Assembly (NCBI GenBank): GCA_019638485.1
Contig: JAHBTP010000001.1
Span: forward strand, 1,054,001 to 1,118,000
DNA from: Ferruginibacter sp.
GTDB lineage: Bacteria > Bacteroidota > Bacteroidia > Chitinophagales > Chitinophagaceae
Length of the DNA: 64,000 nucleotides
Reading direction: 5' to 3'
Shown here: positions 1-7,861 of the stretch, one piece after another
Layout: each line of letters opens with the position of its first letter
How positions within the stretch are numbered: position 1 is the stretch's first letter
The notes under the pieces: model-generated
What the model was told of the DNA's origin: nothing
Databases searched by the model: none
What the model saw: the letters and a program-made list of their open reading frames with translations, nothing else
Made by a program: the position numbers and the translations under genes

Positions 1-691
1 AGAAGTGGCGAAATATTTTTCTTCAAAAGAAAAAGAAGTGTATGTGGCAGTAGATAATACCTATATGGGACCAGTATGGCAACACCCACTAAAGCATGGC
101 GCAGACTTAGTATTGTATTCAGCCACAAAATACATAGGTGGACATAGTGATTTAATTGCCGGCGCTTGTTTAGGAAATAAAGAATTATTAAAAAGAGTTA
201 AAGGTATGCGCACGTTTTTAGGCAACATGGCTAGCCCACATACCTGCTGGATGATGTTACGGAGTTTGGAAACCTTAAAATTAAGAATGGATGTTCAGGC
301 AGAAAACGCCAATAAAGTAGCTGCATTTTTAAATAACCATCCTAAAGTAGAAAAGGTTTATTTTTTAGGTAATATAACTGAAGGGCACCCCCAATATGAA
401 TTAAAGAAAAGACAATGTCTTACCAATGGAGCCATGATTTCCTTTGATGTGGCAGGAGGAGAAGCAAATGCATTTAGGTGTTTAAATGCTTTGAAGTTAA
501 TAAAATTAGCTGTTAGCTTAGGTAGTACAGAAAGTTTAGCTGAACACCCGGCATCAATGACTCATTGCGATGTAGATGATGCTGATAAAAAGAAATTTTC
601 AATAACTGATAAAATGATTCGTTTGTCGGTTGGTGTTGAAAATTATGAAGATATAATTTCAGACATTAGCCAGGCTTTAGCGTTTGCATAA
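1..691 (+). CDS. Cys/Met metabolism PLP-dependent enzyme (3' part)
   Basis: This is the C-terminal part of a PLP-dependent trans-sulfuration enzyme (cystathionine gamma-synthase / gamma-lyase / methionine gamma-lyase family). The reading frame is open to the left edge, so the N-terminal third lies outside the window. Visible landmarks are VDNTY, whose Asp binds the pyridine nitrogen, and SATKYIGGHSD, whose Lys forms the Schiff base with PLP. Further on, SLGSTESLAEHPASMTH and IRLSVGVE are typical of the small domain, where the Arg binds the substrate carboxylate. The family acts in the cytoplasm on homoserine- or cysteine-derived amino acids. Which reaction this member catalyses cannot be read from this part alone. 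It ends in TAA at 689-691, and a decayed IS end follows. Confidence 0.9.
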   Translation, partial: EVAKYFSSKEKEVYVAVDNTYMGPVWQHPLKHGADLVLYSATKYIGGHSDLIAGACLGNKELLKRVKGMRTFLGNMASPHTCWMMLRSLETLKLRMDVQAENANKVAAFLNNHPKVEKVYFLGNITEGHPQYELKKRQCLTNGAMISFDVAGGEANAFRCLNALKLIKLAVSLGSTESLAEHPASMTHCDVDDADKKKFSITDKMIRLSVGVENYEDIISDISQALAFA

Positions 692-729
692 ATTAAAGAA
701 CCCAACGTGACCACCACAGCTTGAATAAA

Positions 730-845
730 AAGAATTGAGGAGAGCTATTTAGATACTAAAGTATTTGAAATATAAAAGATGAATACCTTATTTTTAAACA
801 AAATTCTCTAACCAAAAAATGGGCAACCTCTTTCAGGATAAAACA
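730..845 (+). mobile_element. Decayed right end of an IS3-family element
   Basis: By eye this stretch aligns with the right end of the IS copy at 1453-1927. Both have a run resembling aaatataaaagatgaa, then ttatttttaaac, then an inverted-repeat-like end. Here the end reads GGGCAACCTCTTTCAGGATA (821-840), against GGTCAACCTATTTCAGGATA at 1903-1922. No transposase coding sequence is left, and no partner left end is seen just upstream. It is best read as an old, largely deleted copy lying between the PLP enzyme and the methionine sulfoxide reductase gene. Confidence 0.5.
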
Positions 846-878
846 GTTCAATACGATGAAAATCTGTAAATAAACCAC

Positions 879-1358
879 TTACCAAATTTCAGCTACTATT
901 GCTGCAATTTTTTCTAAGTAAACCCTATCTGTTTCATCAAATGAACTATACTTCGCACTATCAATATCTAATACCGCTAAAATAAAATCATCTTTCATAA
1001 TTGGCACAACTATTTCTGATAAGGATAAGTTGCTGCAAAAGATATGTCCGGGAAATTGATTTACATCCTGAACAATTATTGTTTGTTTTTTCTCAAAACT
1101 TGTGCCACATACACCTTTGCCTTTTTGAATTCTTGTACAGGCAATCGGGCCTTGAAAAGGTCCTAGAACGAGTTCATCTTTTTTTACAATATAAAAACCT
1201 ACCCAAAGCCAATCAAATTGCGCTTTCAATGCAGCAGAGATGTTGGCCATATTAGCAATTAAATCGGATTCTCCTTCAATCATCGCTTTCAATTGCGGTA
1301 ATAAAAAGTTGTACTGTTCCTCTTTTGTTCCTTTTGTGATGGTTAAATGCTCTGCCAT
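879..1358 (-). CDS. msrC: Free methionine-(R)-sulfoxide reductase, GAF domain
   Basis: A single GAF domain of 159 aa, the usual length of the fRMsr family (E. coli YebR, yeast fRMsr). The enzyme reduces free methionine-(R)-sulfoxide in the cytoplasm using thioredoxin. The family's three cysteines are present at C74 (PIACTRI), C84 (GKGVCGTSF) and C108 (GHIFCSN), together with the conserved SEIVVPI and the DIDS segment near the C-terminus. It stands alone on the minus strand. The upstream side (1359-1507) holds the left end of an IS3-type remnant, which may have altered its promoter region. Its position beside a Cys/Met-metabolism enzyme is suggestive, but the two genes converge and are not an operon. 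Confidence 0.88.
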   Translation of the reverse strand: MAEHLTITKGTKEEQYNFLLPQLKAMIEGESDLIANMANISAALKAQFDWLWVGFYIVKKDELVLGPFQGPIACTRIQKGKGVCGTSFEKKQTIIVQDVNQFPGHIFCSNLSLSEIVVPIMKDDFILAVLDIDSAKYSSFDETDRVYLEKIAAIVAEIW

Positions 1359-1452
1359 AAAAATCGCTTTCAGTAATTCGTCTTTTGTTGTTCAGGTATT
1401 ATGATGAAATACCGCTTTCCAATTTACTGAAGTTAGGTCATTATCTCAGATT

Positions 1453-1927
1453 TTACAAACCCTAAAATAGGTTGATTAAAAATTAAAAACTTTTAGCAAC
1501 CAGTACAATGGGAAAATATGCCCCTTATGAGAATGCTGTTGCAGAGGGCATTAACGACATATTGAAGTATGAATTCGGATTGATCAGGATCATTCCCTTA
1601 ATTGATATCGCAAGGAAAATGCTGGCACACGCGGTAGCCACCTACAACAATAAAAGAAGGCATTGTTCACTGGAAATGCAGACACCTGCCTTTGCGCATA
1701 CACATCAGTTGCACAAGTATAAGAACTATAAAAAGAAGCAGCTGAACAGTGAACAAAAGATGGATATCAGTACAGCAGCTTTATCCACAAACGGCGAACG
1801 AAAATCCTACTAAAATTGAAGTGTGCCGTTTAGTGGATAAAGAAATTGAAACATAACAGATGAAAACAGTATTTTTAAACTACATTTTTAAAACCCAAAA
1901 TAGGTCAACCTATTTCAGGATAAGACA
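1453..1927 (+). mobile_element. Internally deleted IS3-family element
   Basis: The left end (1453-1475) contains ACCCTAAAATAGGTTGA. The right end (about 1903-1927) contains GGTCAACCTATTTCAG, which reads in reverse as CTGAAATAGGTTGACC, so the two ends form imperfect terminal inverted repeats. Between them only the last roughly 100 codons of an orfB transposase remain. All of orfA and most of orfB are missing. The copy at 10336-10761 has the same organisation and practically the same internal junction (cttttagcaac just inside the left end). The element is therefore probably a non-autonomous derivative moved in trans. I saw no convincing target-site duplication. Confidence 0.7.
1490..1813 (+). 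pseudogene. IS3-family transposase OrfB, C-terminal fragment
   Basis: The fragment carries the end of an rve integrase core: YENAVAEGINDILKYEFGL, then YNNKRRHCSLEMQTPAFAH, the standard C-terminus of IS3-group OrfB proteins. The first two catalytic Asp residues are missing because everything upstream of YENAVAE has been deleted, so it cannot be an active transposase. The conserved E of AVAE, the usual Glu of the DDE triad, is retained here. The open frame continues upstream to about 1490 without a clear ribosome binding site; the ATG at 1508 is incidental. Confidence 0.8.
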
Positions 1928-2028
1928 TCCCAAAATTATAATCTCTAAATTTTTTTAAGAAGAAATATTCCATACTTTCACTTTACAAATCAATTGTTAG
2001 TATGACAGTTCCTAAATTTGCTCACGCA

Positions 2029-2095
2029 GTTTGCAGCACATGTCGTGGCTGCACGAACCGCGACACAAACCCAAGCCACGGCAAGAGCTGCAAAC
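2029..2095. repeat. GC-rich imperfect hairpin element, copy 1
   Basis: GTTTGCAGC (2029-2037) pairs with GCTGCAAAC (2087-2095), and CGTGGCT (2044-2050) pairs with AGCCACG (2074-2080), giving a long imperfect hairpin in otherwise AT-rich DNA. The stretch 2035-2089 also resembles 9541-9596: both start AGCACATG, contain a GCAC..GAACC block and end CAAGAGCT. The pair flanks the peptide-export cluster. It may be a dispersed intergenic repeat of this genome. Its function is unknown. Confidence 0.55.
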
Positions 2096-2182
2096 CCCAC
2101 GATTCACCCAGCAGCAGTGCATCATTCAGCATTATTTCTTACTTCAACATCCGTCTTTACTTATAAAGCCTCTAAATAATTT

Positions 2183-3364
2183 ATGTTCAATCAATTCGAA
2201 CCAAACGTAAAAGCAACTATTAATTTTTTAAAGCTGCTGAATGTAAAAGTGGTCAATACTACGGTTAATGAAACTTTACAAAATCATCCCGATTGGCCAA
2301 GTCTTCTTTGCATTAGTGATTCGCTAAACAAGTGGAATGTTCCAAACGGAGCAGGCAAGATTGATGTGGGTAAAATAGACGAGCTCCCAACTCCCTTTAT
2401 TGCACACACAATCAATAGGGAGTATCCTTTAGTTATCGTAACAAATGTTTCTGCTGCTGAAATTAAAGGAATATCAAAAGGGCATAATAAAGAAACAACA
2501 GTTAAGAGGGATGAATTTTTAAAAAACTGGGACGGGGTTTACCTGTTTGCTGAACCACATTCTGAATCAGGCGAAAAAGATTACGCAACAAATAAGAAAA
2601 AAGAGTTTATAAACTTTTTAGTGCCATCTGCCGTTGTAGCACTTATTTTTATTATAGCTACCTATGCCCTGTATAAAAATTTAACAAACATAAACCCAAA
2701 TCAAAAGGGATTCGCCTCAAATATATTTTTTCAATACTTTATTTCTTTAGCTGGGGTATTTGTAACATCGTTATTACTATGGTATGAAATTGATAAAAAC
2801 AATCCTTTACTTCAAAAGGTGTGTACGGGTATAGCTAAAGGCAATTGCAATGCTATTTTAACAGGCAAACATGCTAAAATTTTTAACTGGTTAAGTTGGA
2901 GTGAGGTTGGTTTCTTTTATTTTTCCGGGAGTCTGATGCTCATGTTTGGTATTAGCAGATTACCAGATAGTATGTTTGTGTTGGGGTGGCTTAATGTGCT
3001 GGCTTTGCCATACATTGTATTTTCTATCTATTACCAATGGAAGGTTGCAAAACAATGGTGTATGCTTTGCCTTGCAGTGCAGGCCCTCTTAATCCTCGGC
3101 GGTATTAATGTTGTTACTGCCAATCTTTTATTTTCACTTCCTCAATTTTATCTTATACATTTTGCCAATTACCTGATGTTTTTTGCATTACCAATATTAA
3201 TGTGGTTTGTTGTAAAGCCATATATCATAAGATTACAAGAAGCTAAAAATATCAAACGGGCATACTTACGGGCAAAATTCAATACTGATATATTTGAATC
3301 ACTTTTAAAAAAAAACAAAAAGCATACTACATTCTACAGATGGGTTGGGTATCAATATAGGTAA
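2183..3364 (+). CDS. VKOR-family membrane protein with C39-like N-domain (frameshifted)
   Basis: Residues 1-130 form a soluble domain resembling a degenerate C39 peptidase (HPDWPSLLCISDSLNK). Residues 145-345 form a membrane domain of the vitamin K epoxide reductase (VKOR) family with several transmembrane helices, a loop pair C214/C222 and the redox motif C293-M-L-C296. VKOR proteins reoxidise thiol oxidoreductases and so drive disulfide formation outside the cytoplasm. In related Bacteroidota proteins the VKOR domain continues into a thioredoxin domain. Here the frame is lost at a run of nine A (3307-3315), and the thioredoxin part continues in another frame from about 3345. Removing one A would fuse them. 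Just downstream is a six-cysteine peptide, a plausible substrate. Slippage, mutation or a sequencing error are all possible. Confidence 0.82.
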   Translation: MFNQFEPNVKATINFLKLLNVKVVNTTVNETLQNHPDWPSLLCISDSLNKWNVPNGAGKIDVGKIDELPTPFIAHTINREYPLVIVTNVSAAEIKGISKGHNKETTVKRDEFLKNWDGVYLFAEPHSESGEKDYATNKKKEFINFLVPSAVVALIFIIATYALYKNLTNINPNQKGFASNIFFQYFISLAGVFVTSLLLWYEIDKNNPLLQKVCTGIAKGNCNAILTGKHAKIFNWLSWSEVGFFYFSGSLMLMFGISRLPDSMFVLGWLNVLALPYIVFSIYYQWKVAKQWCMLCLAVQALLILGGINVVTANLLFSLPQFYLIHFANYLMFFALPILMWFVVKPYIIRLQEAKNIKRAYLRAKFNTDIFESLLKKNKKHTTFYRWVGYQYR

Positions 3365-3803
3365 TCCTGTTGCCACCAACACAATAATAAAAGTATGTAA
3401 TCCTTATTGTAAGCCTTGCGCCATGGCACACCTGAAAATTGAACAGCTATTGGAGCAAAATAAAAACGTGAAAGCCAAAATAATATTCTCTACTCCCAAT
3501 GATGAAACATACCCGGCAATCTATCCAGTCAGACACCTGCTTGCAATAGCAGAAGATAATAATAAAAGTGAAATTAAACAGGCATTAGACGATTGGTATT
3601 TATCTGAAACAAAAGATTATCGGCAATTTGCAAAAAAGTATCCAAAGAATGGAGAATTATTAAAGCAAGGTTATAAAATGGAAATGATGGAAAAATGGTG
3701 TAACGAAACAGGCATTACCTTTACTCCCACAATATTTATAAACGGGCAACAACTCCCCGATGCTTATAGCATTGAGGATTTACAATATTTTCTTTTAGAA
3801 TAG
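3345..3803 (+). CDS. Thioredoxin-like domain, detached C-terminal part of the VKOR protein
   Basis: This 152-aa thioredoxin/DsbA-like domain has the redox motif CNPYCKPC near its start and the cis-Pro region FTPTIFING near its end. It has no signal peptide and no good start codon: the first candidate is a TTG at 3345 inside the preceding coding region, without a ribosome binding site. The frame is open upstream through the A9 run, and the peptide there (STDGLGINIGNP) continues naturally from the VKOR protein in the other frame. I therefore read 2183-3803 as one gene, VKOR plus thioredoxin, broken by a 1-nt indel. If intact, it would oxidise cysteines of secreted peptides in the periplasm. Confidence 0.75.
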   Translation: MGINIGNPVATNTIIKVCNPYCKPCAMAHLKIEQLLEQNKNVKAKIIFSTPNDETYPAIYPVRHLLAIAEDNNKSEIKQALDDWYLSETKDYRQFAKKYPKNGELLKQGYKMEMMEKWCNETGITFTPTIFINGQQLPDAYSIEDLQYFLLE

Positions 3804-3835
3804 TTCCCTAAAAGGAAAGCCTGGCGGAACTACTT

Positions 3836-3867
3836 GATACTATAACGTATCTTGGCTGGGCGGCCAA
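3836..3867 (+). promoter_or_regulatory. Two small tandem hairpins in the peptide leader region
   Basis: GATAC (3836-3840) pairs with GTATC (3847-3851), and immediately after it TTGGC (3852-3856) pairs with GCCAA (3863-3867). They lie 60 nt upstream of the precursor-peptide start. There is no T-tract, so they are not obvious terminators. They could be a 5' UTR structure or a processing site. The evidence is only the base pairing. Confidence 0.3.
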
Positions 3868-3926
3868 AACCTGTGATGCTCAAAGCTAAAGGTACAAATC
3901 ATTTTATTAATTTAAAAATTTAACAA

Positions 3927-4133
3927 ATGCAAAAAACAAAAATGAGCCTTGCGAACATACAAGGCAAATTAAGCAGAAATGAAATGAAAAACATTATTGC
4001 AGGATATGATGACACGTTTTCAACTGGCTGTGTGACAGACGGCACTTCTTGCAGTGGTGGTAAAACATGTAAATCAACTAAGACAAAATGTCTTTGTGGC
4101 ACTTCTGATAATGGCGATTGCTATAAGGCCTAA
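3927..4133 (+). CDS. Secreted six-cysteine peptide precursor with GG-type leader
   Basis: A 68-aa peptide. Residues 1-26 (MSLANIQGKLSRNEMKNIIAG at their core) match the Bacteroidota 'KLSRxEMKxIxAG' leader class that is cut after a Gly-type site by C39 peptidase exporters. The core, about residues 27-68, is small, polar and rich in Thr/Ser/Gly/Lys, with cysteines at 35, 42, 48, 55, 57 and 65. Six cysteines allow three disulfides. The neighbours fit this: a VKOR/thioredoxin oxidant upstream, a TlpA-like thioredoxin downstream, then a C39 ABC exporter and an HlyD adaptor. It could be a bacteriocin or a signalling peptide. No radical-SAM, lanthionine or cyclodehydratase enzyme is nearby, so disulfide bonding plus leader removal is the simplest maturation. 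No immunity gene was recognised. Confidence 0.8.
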   Translation: MQKTKMSLANIQGKLSRNEMKNIIAGYDDTFSTGCVTDGTSCSGGKTCKSTKTKCLCGTSDNGDCYKA

Positions 4134-4149
4134 AAACTAATAGCTATTT

Positions 4150-4188
4150 ATTAAGAAAGTGAGTTAACCTCACTTTCTTAATACTTTT
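4150..4188 (+). terminator. Rho-independent terminator after the peptide gene
   Basis: A perfect 14-bp stem: ATTAAGAAAGTGAG at 4150-4163 pairs with CTCACTTTCTTAAT at 4169-4182, with a 5-nt loop and a short T-run (ACTTTT) after it. It lies 16 nt after the peptide stop codon and before the TlpA-like gene. It would make the short peptide mRNA more abundant than the exporter mRNAs. Confidence 0.75.
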
Positions 4189-4223
4189 AAAAACTAATAC
4201 AAATTAATTTAAAAGTAAGATTC

Positions 4224-5357
4224 ATGATTTTTCGATTGTTTGCAATAATACCTTGTATACTTCTTTTTACACCGATTATTAGTGCTCAATATAAATACTC
4301 TATTCAATTAATAATGCCAAGTCAATTTGAAAACGACACCATAAATCTTGACATTAACAATACTTTAGAAAATAAATCATTTACCCAAGTCATAAAAAAT
4401 GGAATCGCAATTTTTGCCGGCACGATGGAAACAAAATACTCGTCTGCATATATATATATGAGCAAAAACTCCGTACCAATTGACACATCATTTTATTTTA
4501 GCACTATGCCGGTAAAATTAATTTGCCAAGAAAATGACGTATCCACGAATCCCTTTTTGAAAAGTGTATTCGTTAATATTTATTTTCAAGATATAATAAA
4601 AAGAATGCAAGACACTGTTTCTATCGAAGAAAACACTTTTAAAAATGCCTATTCAAATTTTAGAGAAAGCTTTAATTCCAATAAAGATTCATTGAAAAAC
4701 ATTTTTTTAAGAACGAGGACGATGTATCAGAATAAACTCCTAAATTTTATTTACAACAACAAATCTTCATATTTTTCCCTTTCGTACTTTAATAGTTATT
4801 TTGTTAATAGAGCAGACTATTCTAATTCAGATTCCCTACTACGTTTTTTTTATAGTACGTTCCCCAAAAAGATTCTTAATTCAAAAGAGGGAAAATTTAT
4901 TGAAAAAATTCTAGTTTCAAAAAAACAAATAACAGAAGGGGCTTTTGCTCCAAGTTTTAATTCAACTAATTTTTATGGGAATAAAAAATATTTTAACCCT
5001 AAAGATTCAACTATTAATTATACTTTATTGCAATTCTGGGCTTCATGGTGTGCTCCATGCATAAGAGAAATACCAGCAATAAAAAACATAAAAAATAAGT
5101 TCTTTGAACAAGACCTTCAAGTTATTTCAGTATCTATTGACATTGATAGTAATAAGTGGAAGTCAGCAGTAAATAAGTATAAATTAGATTGGGAAAACTT
5201 CAATGATTTAGATATTCAAAAGAAATATGGCATTACATCAGTTCCTGTAATTTATTTAATTTCCCCTGAAGGAATTATTATTTACAGTAGCGAGCAAAGC
5301 AGAGATAATGAACTATTAGAAAAATTAAATTCTTTATTAGAAAAATTATTGTTGTGA
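4224..5357 (+). CDS. TlpA/ResA-like secreted thiol-disulfide oxidoreductase
   Basis: A 377-aa protein with an N-terminal signal peptide (hydrophobic up to about residue 21, ending IISAQ), a long N-terminal region of roughly 220 aa like those of other Bacteroidota TlpA-like proteins, and a C-terminal thioredoxin fold from about residue 240. The redox motif is WASWC276-A-P-C279, and SVPVIYLI supplies the cis-Pro. Such proteins act in the periplasm, usually as reductases or isomerases. Paired with the VKOR/thioredoxin oxidant upstream, it may correct disulfides in the six-cysteine peptide. It follows the peptide terminator by 35 nt, so expression may depend on read-through. The ribosome binding site is weak, as usual in this phylum. 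Confidence 0.85.
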   Translation: MIFRLFAIIPCILLFTPIISAQYKYSIQLIMPSQFENDTINLDINNTLENKSFTQVIKNGIAIFAGTMETKYSSAYIYMSKNSVPIDTSFYFSTMPVKLICQENDVSTNPFLKSVFVNIYFQDIIKRMQDTVSIEENTFKNAYSNFRESFNSNKDSLKNIFLRTRTMYQNKLLNFIYNNKSSYFSLSYFNSYFVNRADYSNSDSLLRFFYSTFPKKILNSKEGKFIEKILVSKKQITEGAFAPSFNSTNFYGNKKYFNPKDSTINYTLLQFWASWCAPCIREIPAIKNIKNKFFEQDLQVISVSIDIDSNKWKSAVNKYKLDWENFNDLDIQKKYGITSVPVIYLISPEGIIIYSSEQSRDNELLEKLNSLLEKLLL

Positions 5358-5650
5358 AAATGTGATCTATAATTTAAGTAGATAAGGTGAATTACCCCAA
5401 ACGCTTTATATAATTAGGTAGCCCCTAAATCCCATTTAATGAGTGGTGGGTTTGATGGAATAGAAAATGTAATCCGCTCATATTAAAAATCACCTACCCC
5501 AATTGCGGACTTTTTCAGTTTAAAGCTGCAATATGTTGAAGACAATATAATTCAAAACCATTTGGAACAATGTAAAACCTTATTCTTGGAAACGCTATAA
5601 CAACTTACTTTATAAGGCGACAACACCAATAAATAATGTAACTCCAACCA

Positions 5651-7861
5651 TTGAGTAAAACATTCCCTATATATAAACAATTAGACGCAATGGATTGCGG
5701 CCCCACCTGCCTTCGCATGGTGGCAAAATATTACGGGCGCTCCATTTCATTAGATTACCTGCGTAATAAATCAGAATATGGAAAAGAAGGTGTTTCCATG
5801 CTGGGACTTGCAGATGCAGCGGAAAATATAGGTCTTAAAACCATTGGGGCTAAATTAACTTTTGAACAATTAATAAATGACGTACCTCTACCAGCTATTA
5901 TACATTGGCAACAATATCACTTTGTTGTTTTAACACCCAACTCTGACAAAACAAACCTTGTTATTGCTGACCCTGCCAAAGGCTTGATTAAATTAAGCAA
6001 GGATGAATTTTGTAAAAGCTGGCTCTCAACCAATGAAAGCTTCACTTCGAAAGGCACCGCCCTTTTACTTGAAACCACACCAACATTTAAAGAACTGAAT
6101 TTTGATGATTCAGCATATATAACTAAAGGCAAAATTGACAAAGCCTATTTGTTCAGCTACATTAAAGAGCACAAATCATATTTCTTCCAGATTTTTCTAG
6201 GCTTATTTATCGGCAGTTTATTGCTGTTGATATTTCCTTACCTCACACAAAGCATTGTTGATATCGGTATCAATACACAGGATATAAATTTTATTCAAAT
6301 TGTCCTTGCAGCACAATTAATGCTGCTGTTTTCACAAACAGTGATTGAATTTATACGTAGCCGCATTTTGTTGTACATAAGCACAAGGATAAATATTTCA
6401 CTTTTGGCGGGCTTTTGGGCAAAACTTTTAAAATTACCCATGCAGTTTTTCGATAGCAAGCATCCCGGTGATATTATACAACGTGTCAGCGACCACCAAC
6501 GTATTGAAAACTTTTTAACAGGCACAGCATTAAATACTTTTTTTTCAATTTTCAACCTGTTAATTTTTTCTATTGTATTGCTGCGTTACAATTTTACTAT
6601 CTTTTTAATTTTCTTTACCGGAAGCCTGCTCTATCTTTTATGGATACAGTTATTTTTAAAATACCGCCGAAAATTAGACTATCAGCGTTTTGGCATTGCA
6701 GCAAAAGAAAATAATGCTACTATGCAATTAGTGTATGGTATGCAGGAAATAAAACTAAATAATGCAGAAAACACTTACAGATGGCAATGGGAGAAATTAC
6801 AGGCTTTTCTGTTCAAGTTAAATTTCAGAAGCTTTTCGCTTACTCAATATCAACAAGCTGGTGCTTTCTTTATCAATCAGGGAAAAAACATATTGATTAC
6901 TTTTGTAGTGGCCAAATTAGTTATTGATGGTTCACTTACGCTTGGAATGATGCTGGCAATACAGTATATAATCGGGCAGTTGAATGCTCCGATAGAACAG
7001 TTAGTTGGTTTTACACAACAGGCACAGGATGCAAAAATTTCCATTGATCGTTTAAATGATATTCATTCACTACAAGACGAAGAGCCAGCGGGGCAAATTT
7101 TCAATTATAGTTTACCGCAGCAACAAAGCATCGAGATAAAAAACCTTCACTTTACTTATCCCGGCGTAGGCAACGAGCCTGTATTAAAAAATATAAATGT
7201 AGAAATACCACAAGGAAAAGTAACTGCAATAGTTGGCATGAGTGGAAGCGGAAAAACCACTTTACTCAAATTATTGCTTAGATTTTATGAACATTACAAA
7301 GGAGAAATAACAATAGGATCGTTAAGCTATAAAAATATAAGTCCCAAATACTGGCGCAGCCAAACAGGCGCAGTGATGCAGGACAGTTTTATCTTTAATG
7401 ACAATATCCTGAAAAATATCACGGTAACTAATGACACCATAAATAATGAAAGATTATTAAATGCCTGTAAGACTGCTAATATCCTCTCATATATAGAATC
7501 GTTGCCATTAGGCTTTTATACAAAATTGGGTGCGGAAGGAAAAGGGTTAAGTGGAGGCCAAAAGCAACGTCTTGCTATTGCAAGGGCTGTTTATAAAAAT
7601 CCATATTTCATTTTTTTTGATGAAGCAACCAATTCATTAGATGCAAATAATGAGAAAGTGATACTGGAAAACCTACAGCAATTCTTTAATGGAAAAACTG
7701 TAGTTGTGGTAGCACATCGTTTAAGCACAGTAAAAAATGCAGATAAAATTGTAGTATTGGATAATGGCGAAATAGTTGAGGAAGGTACTCATACAGAACT
7801 TACAAATAAAAAAGGCAAATACTATGAACTCGTAAAAAATCAATTAGAACTTGGAAATTAA
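5651..7861 (+). CDS. Peptidase-containing ABC transporter (C39 + TM + ATPase)
   Basis: A 736-aa exporter in one chain. The N-terminal C39 protease has oxyanion Gln10, catalytic C16 in MDCGPTCL, H90 and D107. A six-helix ABC membrane domain spans about residues 165-460. The C-terminal ATPase has Walker A GMSGSGKTT (from 529), signature LSGGQKQR, Walker B FIFFDEA and an H-loop in VAHRLSTV. Such transporters cut double-glycine-type leaders and export the core peptide, here most likely the one at 3927. The start is a TTG at 5651, because the nearby ATG at 5637 is followed at once by a stop. The stop overlaps the start of the HlyD gene, so the two are translationally coupled. Confidence 0.95.
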   Translation: MSKTFPIYKQLDAMDCGPTCLRMVAKYYGRSISLDYLRNKSEYGKEGVSMLGLADAAENIGLKTIGAKLTFEQLINDVPLPAIIHWQQYHFVVLTPNSDKTNLVIADPAKGLIKLSKDEFCKSWLSTNESFTSKGTALLLETTPTFKELNFDDSAYITKGKIDKAYLFSYIKEHKSYFFQIFLGLFIGSLLLLIFPYLTQSIVDIGINTQDINFIQIVLAAQLMLLFSQTVIEFIRSRILLYISTRINISLLAGFWAKLLKLPMQFFDSKHPGDIIQRVSDHQRIENFLTGTALNTFFSIFNLLIFSIVLLRYNFTIFLIFFTGSLLYLLWIQLFLKYRRKLDYQRFGIAAKENNATMQLVYGMQEIKLNNAENTYRWQWEKLQAFLFKLNFRSFSLTQYQQAGAFFINQGKNILITFVVAKLVIDGSLTLGMMLAIQYIIGQLNAPIEQLVGFTQQAQDAKISIDRLNDIHSLQDEEPAGQIFNYSLPQQQSIEIKNLHFTYPGVGNEPVLKNINVEIPQGKVTAIVGMSGSGKTTLLKLLLRFYEHYKGEITIGSLSYKNISPKYWRSQTGAVMQDSFIFNDNILKNITVTNDTINNERLLNACKTANILSYIESLPLGFYTKLGAEGKGLSGGQKQRLAIARAVYKNPYFIFFDEATNSLDANNEKVILENLQQFFNGKTVVVVAHRLSTVKNADKIVVLDNGEIVEEGTHTELTNKKGKYYELVKNQLELGN

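Noticed and set aside
3920..4102. A 60-aa open frame opposite the precursor peptide
   Set aside because: It is the complement of the peptide gene, whose leader and cysteine pattern are clear.
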